This document shows, piece after piece, positions 16,180 to 23,362 of a stretch of DNA of 41,183 bases. Under the pieces are notes generated by a model. That model saw nothing but the letters and a program-made list of their open reading frames with translations, was not told the DNA's origin and did no database searches. The stretch is from an uncultured Oscillospiraceae bacterium (GTDB lineage Bacteria; Bacillota; Clostridia; Oscillospirales; Oscillospiraceae). The position numbers and the translations under genes are program-made. Location: assembly GCA_947631395.1 (NCBI GenBank), contig CANRLF010000016.1:1-41183 (forward strand), written 5' to 3'. Within the stretch, counting starts at the first letter, position 1. Every line of letters begins with the position of its first letter.

Positions 16180-17322
16180 TCAGACCTCCTGATAGTTGCC
16201 AAGGTAGCGGAGGGACCTGCAGGAGTGCTCGAGGCTCTCAAGCATGTCGACTACCTTGGGGTCGCGGACGCTGGCTTCGATCTCGAAGAAGAAGAGGAAC
16301 TCAAAGTCGTGGCCGACCATGGGGCAGGACTCCAATTTGATAAGATTGAGCTCTAAAGCGGAGATGTGGCTAAGTACGTCATAGAGGGCCCCGGGGCGGT
16401 GCTCACAGCTGAGGACCAGGGTGATCCTGTTGGCTCCGGGGTACACGGTGGGCTTTTTGGTGATGCAGATAAAGCGGGTGTAGTTGTTGTCGGAATTTTG
16501 TATCCGGCCGCAGCTCAGGGCCTCGAGGCCATAGAGCTCGGCGCAGTTGGAGCTGGAGAGGGCGGCAACGCCGGGGTCTGCGCACTGGGCCACGTATTTG
16601 GCGGCCACGGCGGTGTTGTCCATCTTCTCTATCTCCACCTTGTCGCCAAGGGACTTTAAAAACTCACTGCACTGGCCAAGGGCCTGCTCGTGAGAGACTA
16701 TCTTTTTGATCTCCGAGAGCTTCACGCCGGGCTTTACAAGGAGCTCGTGGGAGATGCAAAGGCGCTCGGAGCGGACGACGGACACGTCCTTCGTCTGGAG
16801 AAGGTCATAGACGGCCCGGACGGAGCCGTTGGAGCTATTTTCGATGGGAACGACGCCGAACTGGCAAAGGCCGCTCTGGACCGCGTCAAAGACGGCCTCG
16901 AAGGTCTTGACATAGACGATATTGCCGCGGGGGAACATACGGTCCGCGGCCATCTGGGAGTAGGCCCCCTCCACGCCCTGGCAGGCGATAAGGCCGGTCT
17001 CGGGGAAGAGCTCAGGGGAGTCCTCCAAGGATCTTTCGATGAACGAGCGCACGTTGGAGCCGGTGGTGCGGAATTTGCGCTGGTATGTGCGGCTGAGCTC
17101 GAAGATGGTGGAGAAGAGCCGGTGGGTGTAGAGCTCGTACTCCCCGGACTTCTCGCCGACGCGGCGAAGTATCTCGCGCTCGCGCTCTTTATTGAGGATG
17201 GGCATATTCTCCCGGGCCTTCACCTCGGCGATCTCCTTGGAAAGGTCCATGCGATCCAAAAAGAGCTTGAGTATGTCCGCGTCCAGGCGGTCTATTTTTT
17301 CGCGTATCTCAGTAAGTTCCAT
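16180..17322 (-). CDS. pheA: Bifunctional chorismate mutase - prephenate dehydratase (P-protein)
   Basis: 380 residues making phenylpyruvate from chorismate. The chorismate mutase domain (about 1-90) has LTEIREKIDRLDADILKLFLDRM and VKARENMPILNKEREREIL. The dehydratase (about 107-285) has GVEGAYSQMAA, VPIENSSNGSV and NNYTRF with the catalytic Thr. The ACT regulatory domain (about 298-375) has RPGALYDVL and LESCPMVG. In E. coli P-protein the feedback motifs read GALV and ESRP; here the Arg is Cys, which could change Phe sensitivity. ATG with GGAGAAGG upstream. It overlaps the aroC end by 14 nt. Confidence 0.95.
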   Translation of the reverse strand: MELTEIREKIDRLDADILKLFLDRMDLSKEIAEVKARENMPILNKEREREILRRVGEKSGEYELYTHRLFSTIFELSRTYQRKFRTTGSNVRSFIERSLEDSPELFPETGLIACQGVEGAYSQMAADRMFPRGNIVYVKTFEAVFDAVQSGLCQFGVVPIENSSNGSVRAVYDLLQTKDVSVVRSERLCISHELLVKPGVKLSEIKKIVSHEQALGQCSEFLKSLGDKVEIEKMDNTAVAAKYVAQCADPGVAALSSSNCAELYGLEALSCGRIQNSDNNYTRFICITKKPTVYPGANRITLVLSCEHRPGALYDVLSHISALELNLIKLESCPMVGHDFEFLFFFEIEASVRDPKVVDMLESLEHSCRSLRYLGNYQEV

Positions 17323-18403
17323 TTTCCTTCTCCTCCATGAGTATGTCGAGTATTGTAAAGGCCGTGACGGCCTCGATGACGGGGACGGCGCGGATGGCTA
17401 CGCAGGGGTCGTGGCGGCCCTTTATCTCCAGGGTGGCCGGGGCCATGCGGCTCAGGCTGACGGTCTGCTGGGGCCGTGAGATCGACGGGGTGGGCTTCAT
17501 GGCGCAACGGAGGACCAGGGGCATACCTGTGGTTATGCCGCCGATCACGCCGCCGGCGTCGTTTTTGGATGTCCGCACCTGGCCGTTTTCAATCATAAAT
17601 GGGTCGTTGTGCCGGCTGCCGCGCATTTTGGCGGCCTCAAAGCCCGCGCCGAACTCCACGCCCTTGACCGCCGGGACGCCGAAGAGGGCGGCGGCGAGGC
17701 GGTTCTCGACGCCGTCGAACATGGGCGAGCCCAGGCCCGCGGGCAGGCCCACGGCGGCGCACTCGATGACTCCGCCCACGCTGTCGAGCTCGGCTCTGGC
17801 CTCCTCGATGGCCTGCGCCATCCTCTCGCCGGCGCTGTCGCTTATGACGGGGAGGGGCTTTTTGGCTATCTTCTCAAAGAGCTCTCGGCCGGGGCACAGG
17901 GGGAAGGGGTCGTCGGCGATGTTGGCGACGCTCATAAGATGGGCGCCGACGTACACACCGCGCCTTGAGAGTATCTGCCTGGCGATGCCGCCGGCGACGC
18001 ACAGGGGGGCGGTCAGGCGGCCGGAGAAGTGGCCGGAGCCGCGCATGTCAACCTTGTCGCCGTAACGCATCTTGGCGGTGAAGTCCGCGTGGGAGGGGCG
18101 GGGCAGGTCAACAAGAGCGGCATAGTCGCCTGAACGCTGGTCGGTGTTCTCGATCACGGCGCAGAGGGGCGAGCCGGAGGTGACGCCGTCGACTGTCCCG
18201 GAGAGGAACACGGGCCGGTCCTCCTCATGCCGCTGGGTGGAGAGGCGGGAGGTACCGGGCTTCCGGCGGGACATGAATGTGTACAGCTCCTCCTCGTCTA
18301 TGCATATCCCCGCGGGCAGGCCGTCGATGACGACGCCGATGGCCCGGCCGTGGGACTGGCCGAATACGGAGAGCTTCAGTTTGTGGCCGATTTCAGAGGA
18401 CAT
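17309..18403 (-). CDS. aroC: Chorismate synthase
   Basis: Converts EPSP to chorismate using reduced FMN; seventh pathway step. 364 residues. It begins MSSEIGHKLKLSVFGQSHG, with the conserved GxSHG histidine, then VIDGLPAGI, SRRKPGTSRLSTQRHEED, SHADFTAKMRYGDKVDMRGSGHFSGR, GGIARQIL and GGVIGGITTGMP, the full set of family signatures. ATG 18403 has GGAGGG 7 nt upstream; an in-frame upstream ATG at 18436 would add MRNTRDLEGSR and was rejected. It overlaps the end of aroA by 11 nt. Confidence 0.96.
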   Translation of the reverse strand: MSSEIGHKLKLSVFGQSHGRAIGVVIDGLPAGICIDEEELYTFMSRRKPGTSRLSTQRHEEDRPVFLSGTVDGVTSGSPLCAVIENTDQRSGDYAALVDLPRPSHADFTAKMRYGDKVDMRGSGHFSGRLTAPLCVAGGIARQILSRRGVYVGAHLMSVANIADDPFPLCPGRELFEKIAKKPLPVISDSAGERMAQAIEEARAELDSVGGVIECAAVGLPAGLGSPMFDGVENRLAAALFGVPAVKGVEFGAGFEAAKMRGSRHNDPFMIENGQVRTSKNDAGGVIGGITTGMPLVLRCAMKPTPSISRPQQTVSLSRMAPATLEIKGRHDPCVAIRAVPVIEAVTAFTILDILMEEKENGTY

Positions 18404-19559
18404 CCGCGATCCCTCCAAGTCTCTTGTATTCCTCAAAGAAGTTGGGGTATGATTTGCCGACGGCCTGGGCGTCCAGGACGGTGACGGGCCCGGAGGCCCG
18501 GGTGGCCAGGACGGCGGCGGCCATGACGATCCGGTGGTCGTTGGCGCCGTCCACCGTGCAGGAGCTAAGGCTGTCCGCGCCGGTGACGGTGAGGAAGTCA
18601 GGCCCCTCGGCGCATTTTACGCCGAAGGCGCGGAGCATGGCCCAGGTGGCGGCTATGCGGTCGGACTCCTTCATGCGGAGACGGGCGGCGTTCACAAAGT
18701 ATGTCTCGCCGTCCCTCAGAGCGGCCATGGCCGCCAGGGGGGGCAGGAGGTCGGGTATCTGGGCCAGGTCCACGGTGACGGTCCCGGGCTTATTAAGCGC
18801 CTCCGCAAGCTCCGCCACGAGCCTGTCGCCCTGGGGGGAGCGGGGGTCAAGCCCGAGAATATCCACAGGGTTGCCGAGGCTCCTGGCGGCGTACCAGAAG
18901 CCGGCCTGGGACCAGTCGGCCTCCACGGTGTAGTCACAGGGTGTGTATTTTTGGTTTCCATTTACAAAAAATCGCTGAAAATCCAGGTTTTCAACGGAAA
19001 TTCCGTACTTTTTAAGGACCTCAACCGTCATGGTCACGTACTCGCGGCTCTCGAGGGGGGAGGTGATGACGATCTCGCTGTCCCCCGGAAGGAGGGGCAG
19101 GGCGTAGAGAAGGCCCGTGACGAACTGGCTGGACACGTCCCCGGGGAGCTCGAACACTCCGGGGCGGAGGGCGCCCATGACGGCAAGCTCGCCGGGGCTT
19201 TTTTCAAAGTGGACGCCGGTCTTGCGGAAGATGTCAAAATAGGGCTCCTGGGGCCGGTCCATAAGCCGCCCGTGGCCCGTGAATTTGGCGCCGCCGCGCA
19301 ATACCAGGGAGAGGGGGATCAGGAAACGGAGGGTGGAGCCGGACTCGCCGCAGTCAAGGAGCGGAAAGCCGCTGTCGAGACGGAAAAGGGCGTCAAGGCA
19401 CCGCTTTGTGGCCTCGATGTCCTGGGAGGAGGCCAAATTTTCTATCCGGTCCGCCGCGCCGGCGAGACGGCCGGCGATGAGGGCCCGGTGGGAAAGGGAC
19501 TTGGAGGGGGGCGGGGTCACCGCGCCGCGAAGGAGACCGGGAGTCACGCGTATGTTCAT
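18393..19559 (-). CDS. aroA: EPSP synthase (3-phosphoshikimate 1-carboxyvinyltransferase)
   Basis: Transfers the enolpyruvyl group of PEP to shikimate-3-phosphate; sixth step. 388 residues, slightly shorter than the usual 420-430. Motifs: PPSKSLSHRALIAG (active-site Lys and Ser), LDCGESGSTLRFLIPL, DRPQEPYFD, GDVSSQFVTGLLYALPLL, RLRMKESDRIAA, and a C-terminal VDGANDHRIVMAAAV. ATG 19559 overlaps the aroB stop as ATGA; an in-frame GTG at 19568 is the alternative. The active-site GESGSTLRF region alone does not settle the EPSPS class. Confidence 0.95.
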   Translation of the reverse strand: MNIRVTPGLLRGAVTPPPSKSLSHRALIAGRLAGAADRIENLASSQDIEATKRCLDALFRLDSGFPLLDCGESGSTLRFLIPLSLVLRGGAKFTGHGRLMDRPQEPYFDIFRKTGVHFEKSPGELAVMGALRPGVFELPGDVSSQFVTGLLYALPLLPGDSEIVITSPLESREYVTMTVEVLKKYGISVENLDFQRFFVNGNQKYTPCDYTVEADWSQAGFWYAARSLGNPVDILGLDPRSPQGDRLVAELAEALNKPGTVTVDLAQIPDLLPPLAAMAALRDGETYFVNAARLRMKESDRIAATWAMLRAFGVKCAEGPDFLTVTGADSLSSCTVDGANDHRIVMAAAVLATRASGPVTVLDAQAVGKSYPNFFEEYKRLGGIADVL

Positions 19560-20644
19560 GGACGCCACCCGGGCATGTCCCTGAGCAGGTCCGCCACGTC
19601 GGCCTTCGGAAGGCGGAGGGGCCGGACGGTACCGAGCTTTTCAAGGAGGATGAGGGTCACGCTGTCGCCGGAGCTCTTCTTATCCACGCCGATGGCCCGC
19701 TCCATGTGCTCAAGGTCGCACTCGATATTGGTGGGCAGGCCGAGGGGGGCCAGGACGGAGGCTATTTTTTCGGCGGTGCCGGGCTCGGTGACGGAAAGCC
19801 TCTCGCCGAGCTTAGAGATGGCGACCATGCCGGCGGCCACGGCCTGACCGTGGGTCCAGACCCGGTAATCGCCGGCGAGCTCATAGGCGTGGCCCAGGGT
19901 GTGGCCGAAATTCAGTATCATGCGAAGGCCGGTGTCGTGCTCGTCGGCGTTGACGACCTGCCTTTTTATGTCACAACAGGTGTAGAGTATGTGGGTGATG
20001 CCGGCCATGAGGGCGGCCCGGGTGGGCCGGGAGGCGAGGAAGCGGAAAAACTCCGCGTCCCATATGCAACCGTATTTGACCACCTCGGCCATGCCGGACA
20101 TGAAGTCGGCGTCGGGGAGGGTGGAGAGGACCTCAGGGTCCATGAGGACGAGCTTTGGCTGGTAGAAGGTGCCCACCAGGTTCTTGCCCTCGGGCAGGTC
20201 GATGGCGGTCTTGCCGCCGACGGAGGAGTCCACCTGGCTCAAAAGGGTGGTGGGTATCTGGACAAGGTCCACGCCCCGCAGGATGGTGGAGGCCGCGAGG
20301 CCCGCAAGGTCCCCGACGACGCCGCCGCCAAGGGCGACCACGGCGTCGGAGCGGGTGATGCCGAAGGAGGCCATGGCGCTCCACAGCTCCAGAAGGGAGG
20401 CGGCGCACTTGCTCGTCTCGCCGGCGGGGATGACGTGGGTGCGGACCATGAAGCCCCGGGTCTCAAGGGAGGCCACGAGCCTGGGGCCGTATATGGGGCC
20501 CACGTTTGAGTCGGTCAGCACGAAGAGCTTTTTCGCCCTGACGAGGACGTTCTTTATATGCTCGCCGGCCCGGTCAAGTACACCGGGCTCGATGATTATG
20601 TCGTAGCCGGAACCGGCCTCCACATGAAGGGTCTTTGTTTCCAT
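19556..20644 (-). CDS. aroB: 3-dehydroquinate synthase
   Basis: Cyclises DAHP to 3-dehydroquinate using NAD and a metal; second step. 362 residues, normal size. Motifs: FVLTDSNVGPIYG, PAGETSKCAASLLELWSAMASFGITRSDAVVALGGGVVGDLAGLAAS (NAD-binding), the conserved TTLLSQVDSSVGGKTAID, GMAEVVKYGCIWD, and the metal ligands in LNFGHTLGHAYE. ATG overlaps the tyrA stop (TGATG), with GGGAGG 6 nt upstream. Confidence 0.96.
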   Translation of the reverse strand: METKTLHVEAGSGYDIIIEPGVLDRAGEHIKNVLVRAKKLFVLTDSNVGPIYGPRLVASLETRGFMVRTHVIPAGETSKCAASLLELWSAMASFGITRSDAVVALGGGVVGDLAGLAASTILRGVDLVQIPTTLLSQVDSSVGGKTAIDLPEGKNLVGTFYQPKLVLMDPEVLSTLPDADFMSGMAEVVKYGCIWDAEFFRFLASRPTRAALMAGITHILYTCCDIKRQVVNADEHDTGLRMILNFGHTLGHAYELAGDYRVWTHGQAVAAGMVAISKLGERLSVTEPGTAEKIASVLAPLGLPTNIECDLEHMERAIGVDKKSSGDSVTLILLEKLGTVRPLRLPKADVADLLRDMPGWRP

Positions 20645-21483
20645 CAGGTACCTCCCGCGGTCATCTTCAGCTCACGGCCGTTTTTAAGAAGCTCCCGGAG
20701 CTTGTCGGGGTCGCCGCCGCGAAGGGCGTCAAGGTATTCGCCAAGGTGGCCGATGAGGGTCTCAAGCTCAGCGGTGAGAAAGTCACGGTCGGCCAGGAAG
20801 AGCTCGGTCCACATGTTCTCGTCAAGGTAGGCGACCCTGGTCATATCCCGGAAGGAGCCGGCGGAGAAGCCCATATGGGTCTGGGCGGTGGGGGATTTGA
20901 CATAGGCCGAGGAGGTTATGTGGGCAAGCTGGGAGGTGTAGGAGATTATCCTGTCGTGCTCGGTGGGGGTGGAGTAGGTTATCATCCCGAAGCCCAGGGA
21001 CAGGAAAAACCGCTTAAGGCTCTCAAGAAGTGGGGCCTCGGCGCGCTCGTCGGGGGTCAGGATCATGGACGCCCCGGCGAAGAGGTAGGCGGTGGAGTTT
21101 TTAAAGCCGCCGTGCTCCTTGCCGGCCATGGGGTGGCCGCCCACATAGGAAAAGCCGTATTTGTCGGCCAGAGGCCGGAGGCTGTCCACGATAAGGCGCT
21201 TTACTCCGCACAGGTCCACGAGCACGGCGGAGCTTGAGATGTGCCGGGCGTTTTCCTCCGCCCAGGCTATCAGCGCCGCGGGAGGCAGGGCGGCCATGAT
21301 GAGGTCGCACTCGCCGATACTGCGGCTGTCCAGCACGTTGTCGATGGCTCCGGAGGCGAAGGCCAGGGCCATGGTGTCGGGGTTTAAGTCCGCGCCATAG
21401 ACGGTGTGGTCGGTGTGGAATTTTACAGCCTTGGCCATGGAGCCGCCGATAAGCCCCAGGCCGACGATGCCGATGGTTGACAT
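20644..21483 (-). CDS. tyrA: Prephenate dehydrogenase
   Basis: Oxidative decarboxylation of prephenate to 4-hydroxyphenylpyruvate, first step of the Tyr branch. 279 residues. The NAD-binding GLGLIGGS (8-15) is followed by acidic YGADLNP, the prephenate-site segment GGHPMAGKEHGGF, TEHDRIISYTSQLAHITSSA with the conserved catalytic His, and GGFRDMTR-like AGSFRDMTRVAYLDENMW. It has no C-terminal ACT domain (stops at about 279), so feedback by Tyr through such a domain is not expected. It is separated from aroF by an unusual 226-nt hairpin-rich spacer. Confidence 0.94.
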   Translation of the reverse strand: MSTIGIVGLGLIGGSMAKAVKFHTDHTVYGADLNPDTMALAFASGAIDNVLDSRSIGECDLIMAALPPAALIAWAEENARHISSSAVLVDLCGVKRLIVDSLRPLADKYGFSYVGGHPMAGKEHGGFKNSTAYLFAGASMILTPDERAEAPLLESLKRFFLSLGFGMITYSTPTEHDRIISYTSQLAHITSSAYVKSPTAQTHMGFSAGSFRDMTRVAYLDENMWTELFLADRDFLTAELETLIGHLGEYLDALRGGDPDKLRELLKNGRELKMTAGGT

Positions 21484-21499
21484 AATTAAAATTCAACTT

Positions 21500-21700
21500 C
21501 CTTTCTGGCTCCCGGAATTGTCGAAAAAGGCTGCGCCTTTTCCGACAAGAGGGGACGCGTGCGGAAATTTTTTCTGAATTTTGCGAAATTCAGAAAAATT
21601 TTCCTGCCGTTTTGCTCCGCGCACGGCCCGAGGGGCCGCACACTCCGCAAAACAAAAGGGATTTTTTCCGACGCGCATGTCGTCGGAAAAAATATTAAAG
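21500..21700 (-). repeat. Four successive hairpins in the aroF-tyrA spacer
   Basis: Read on the minus strand: (A) TTTTTTCCGAC/GTCGGAAAAAA around 21667-21698; (B) GTTTTGC/GCAAAAC enclosing TGCGGCCC-CTC-GGGCCG around 21606-21652; (C) GGAAAATTTTTCTGAATTT/AAATTCAGAAAAAATTTCC around 21560-21602; (D) GTCGGAAAAGGC-GCA-GCCTTTTTCGAC around 21517-21545. None has the GC-stem-plus-U-run form of a terminator. They may be RNA processing or stability elements, or a repeat insertion. Confidence 0.7.
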
Positions 21701-21709
21701 AGAGATTAC

Positions 21710-22720
21710 TTATTTCTGCTCGCTTACTACCTTGTGGATGGCGCGGAGCTTGTTGGCGAGGGAGTCGAATACGGCGGGCTTCAGGGACTGGGGACCGTCG
21801 CACAGGGCGTGGGCGGGGTCGTTGTGGACCTCGATGATGAGGCCGTCGGCTCCCGCGGCCACGGCGGCGCAGGACAGGGGGTCCACCAGCTCCCACTTCC
21901 CGGCGGAGTGGCTGGGGTCAATTATCACGGGCAGGTGGGAGAGCTTCTTCAATACGGGGATGGCGGACACGTCAAGGGTGTTGCGGGTGTAGGTCTCGAA
22001 GGTGCGGATGCCGCGCTCGCAGAGGATGACCTTCTCATTGCCGCCGGCCATGATGTACTCGGCGCTCATCAAAAGCTCCTCATAGGTGTTGGCAAGGCCG
22101 CGCTTTAGCAAAATGGGCTTATCCTGATGGCCCAGGAGCTTCAGGAGCTCAAAGTTCTGCATGTTCCGGGCGCCCACCTGGATTATATCCACGTCCTCGA
22201 AAAGGGGCAGGTGGGAGGCGTCCATGAGCTCGGTGACGATGGGCAGACCCGTGGCCTCCCGGGCGAGCTTTAGAAGCCTTATGCCCTCCTCATGGAGGCC
22301 CTGGAAGGAGTAGGGGGAGGTGCGGGGCTTGAATGCGCCGCCGCGCAACAGTGTGGCTCCGCTGGCCTTCACGGCCTTTGCCACCTCGATTATCTGCTCC
22401 TCGTTCTCCACCGAGCAGGGGCCGGCGATAAGGGTGAGGTTGCCGCCGCCGATCTTGGTGTTGCCGACCTCGATGACGGTGTCCTCGGGGTGAAATTTGC
22501 GGTTGGCGTTTTTATAGGGCTCCTGGATGCGCTTTACGTCCTCCACGATGTCCAGGGCCAGGAGGAGGTCCATGTCAAGCTTGGAGGTGTCGCCCACCAG
22601 GCCCATGACGGTCTGGTGCTCGCCCACGGAGGTGTGGATCTCTATGCCCTTGCTCTGGAGCCAGGTCATAAGGGAGTTTACCTGGGCCTGGTTGGGATTT
22701 TCCTTTAGAATAACTATCAT
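21710..22720 (-). CDS. aroF: DAHP synthase, type I-beta with N-terminal regulatory domain
   Basis: Condenses PEP and erythrose-4-phosphate to DAHP, the committed first step. 336 residues. A ferredoxin/ACT-like N-terminal domain of about 70 residues (MIVILKENPNQAQVNSLMTWL) precedes the barrel. Barrel motifs: LIAGPCSVEN, GATLLRGGAFKPRTSPYSFQG, TELMD, IQVGARNMQNFELL, PILLKRGLANTYEE, ILCERGIRTFETYTRNTLDVSAIPVLK, IIDPSHSAGK. In relatives such as the Thermotoga enzyme the N-terminal domain gives inhibition by Tyr or Phe. The symbol aroF is used for this family in many Firmicutes. It is the first structural gene of the operon, directly after the attenuator. Confidence 0.95.
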   Translation of the reverse strand: MIVILKENPNQAQVNSLMTWLQSKGIEIHTSVGEHQTVMGLVGDTSKLDMDLLLALDIVEDVKRIQEPYKNANRKFHPEDTVIEVGNTKIGGGNLTLIAGPCSVENEEQIIEVAKAVKASGATLLRGGAFKPRTSPYSFQGLHEEGIRLLKLAREATGLPIVTELMDASHLPLFEDVDIIQVGARNMQNFELLKLLGHQDKPILLKRGLANTYEELLMSAEYIMAGGNEKVILCERGIRTFETYTRNTLDVSAIPVLKKLSHLPVIIDPSHSAGKWELVDPLSCAAVAAGADGLIIEVHNDPAHALCDGPQSLKPAVFDSLANKLRAIHKVVSEQK

Positions 22721-22741
22721 TGTGATGCTCTCCTGTCTGCC

Positions 22742-22778
22742 AATAAGAAACCCTCACAGCCGGTCTGGCTGTGAGGGT
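22742..22778 (-). terminator. Attenuator terminator (3:4 hairpin) upstream of aroF
   Basis: On the minus strand ACCCTCACAGCC-AGACC-GGCTGTGAGGGT (12-bp perfect stem, 5-nt loop; 22750-22761 with 22767-22778) followed by TTCTTATT. It lies between the leader peptide and the aroF RBS, so it can stop transcription before the operon. Confidence 0.88.
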
Positions 22779-22873
22779 CAAGGCCATAAATTTTTTGCCC
22801 GTAGACCTATTTCAGCCAAACCGATCAAGCCTTACCAAAATAATAGGTAAAGCTAAAGTAAAAGCTGAAATAG
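22762..22873 (-). promoter_or_regulatory. Alternative RNA pairings of the aro attenuator (1:2 and 2:3)
   Basis: Segment 1 (22864-22873, CTATTTCAGC inside leader codons 9-12) pairs perfectly over 10 bp with segment 2 (22807-22816, GCTGAAATAG) just after the leader stop. Segment 2 also extends to GGTTTGGCTG (22813-22822), which pairs over 10 bp with one U-G with segment 3 (22762-22771, CAGCCAGACC), the ascending arm and loop of the terminator. The 1:2 and 2:3 helices share bases of segment 2, and 2:3 and 3:4 share segment 3, so each pair is mutually exclusive as in trp/phe-type attenuators. Confidence 0.85.
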
Positions 22874-22899
22874 TTGTTTGTAAGCGCGGGAACTTTCAT
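22825..22899 (-). CDS. Aromatic-rich leader peptide of the aro operon
   Basis: A 24-residue open frame, ATG at 22897-22899 and TGA at 22825-22827. The peptide starts MKVPALTNN, then has the core YFSFYFSFTYYF, then GKA. The core holds 4 Tyr and 5 Phe in 12 residues and no Trp, matching an operon that makes Phe and Tyr but has no trp genes. GAGGTG lies 5 nt before the ATG, and the predicted transcript starts about 25 nt upstream. Seven of the nine aromatic codons are TTT or TAT. Its layout parallels the E. coli pheA and pheST leaders. Ribosome stalling on scarce Tyr- or Phe-tRNA would mask segment 1 and free the antiterminator; completing translation would cover segment 2 and let the terminator form. 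The peptide itself is not expected to have another function. Confidence 0.88.
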   Translation of the reverse strand: MKVPALTNNYFSFYFSFTYYFGKA

Positions 22900-22931
22900 A
22901 CACGCACCTCACGGACGATCATAACGGGCAT

Positions 22932-22960
22932 ATAATATCACTTTATTACCCAAAAGACAA
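22932..22960 (-). promoter_or_regulatory. Promoter of the aro operon
   Basis: TTGTCT (22955-22960) and TATTAT (22932-22937) on the minus strand, spacer exactly 17 nt. The predicted start near 22925 precedes the leader peptide. Confidence 0.75.
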
Positions 22961-23019
22961 TATGGCAATTTGCACAAAGATGAGGTTTTTCAGCGATTTT
23001 GGGTCTGTTGGGCAATCGG

Positions 23020-23362
23020 GACGGGGGAATATGGTTGCGGCTTCGCCGCTTATCCCACCTCATCCCTGCCCTTCCCCGCCCGGGCGGGGAAGGCGGCCAC
23101 GCGGGGGAGGGTGAGGCGAGGGGGGAGGGGGTGTGCACGGCTATGGCCTCGATCCCTCAGTCAGCTTCGCTGACAGCTCCCCTTACGAAGGGGAGCTTAA
23201 TTTAAAAGGAGCGGCCCGGGGAGGGCCGCGAATTTTATTGCCTGCGGGCGGACTCCCCTCAGTCGGCTACGCCGACAGCTCCCCTCAGAGAGGGGAGCCT
23301 TTTTTCGCCTGCGGGCGGGACGGGGGGTAAATAATCGCCGGAGGCGTGACCTTTTTTGGGGG
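23020..23362 (+). repeat. Intergenic mosaic repeat block R3
   Basis: Non-coding stretch between the aro promoter and the carB stop codon. It contains CCACCTCATCCCTGCCCTTCC...CGGGGAAGGCGGCCACGCGGG (about 23056-23109), CCCTCAGTCAGCTTCGCTGACAGCTCCCCTTACGAAGGGG (about 23154-23193), then ACTCCCCTCAGTCGGCTACGCCGAC plus the GCTCCCCTC-AGA-GAGGGGAGC-CTTTTTT hairpin (about 23251-23306), and CGCCGGAGGCGTGACCTTTTTT ending at the carB stop. Its orientation is the same as in the other blocks. Confidence 0.85.

Noticed and set aside
16179-16241. N-terminal extension of the AroE-AroK protein from ATG 16241
   Set aside because: It would overlap pheA by about 60 nt; GTG 16178 has an ideal AGGAGG and gives a normal AroE N-terminus.
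21493-21678. 61-codon minus-strand frame across the aroF-tyrA spacer
   Set aside because: It follows the hairpin array and has no RBS before its ATG; the sequence is better explained as structured non-coding RNA.
22741-22960. T-box riboswitch upstream of aroF
   Set aside because: No T-box consensus (AGGGUGGNACCGCG) is seen; the structure and leader peptide fit ribosome-mediated attenuation instead.
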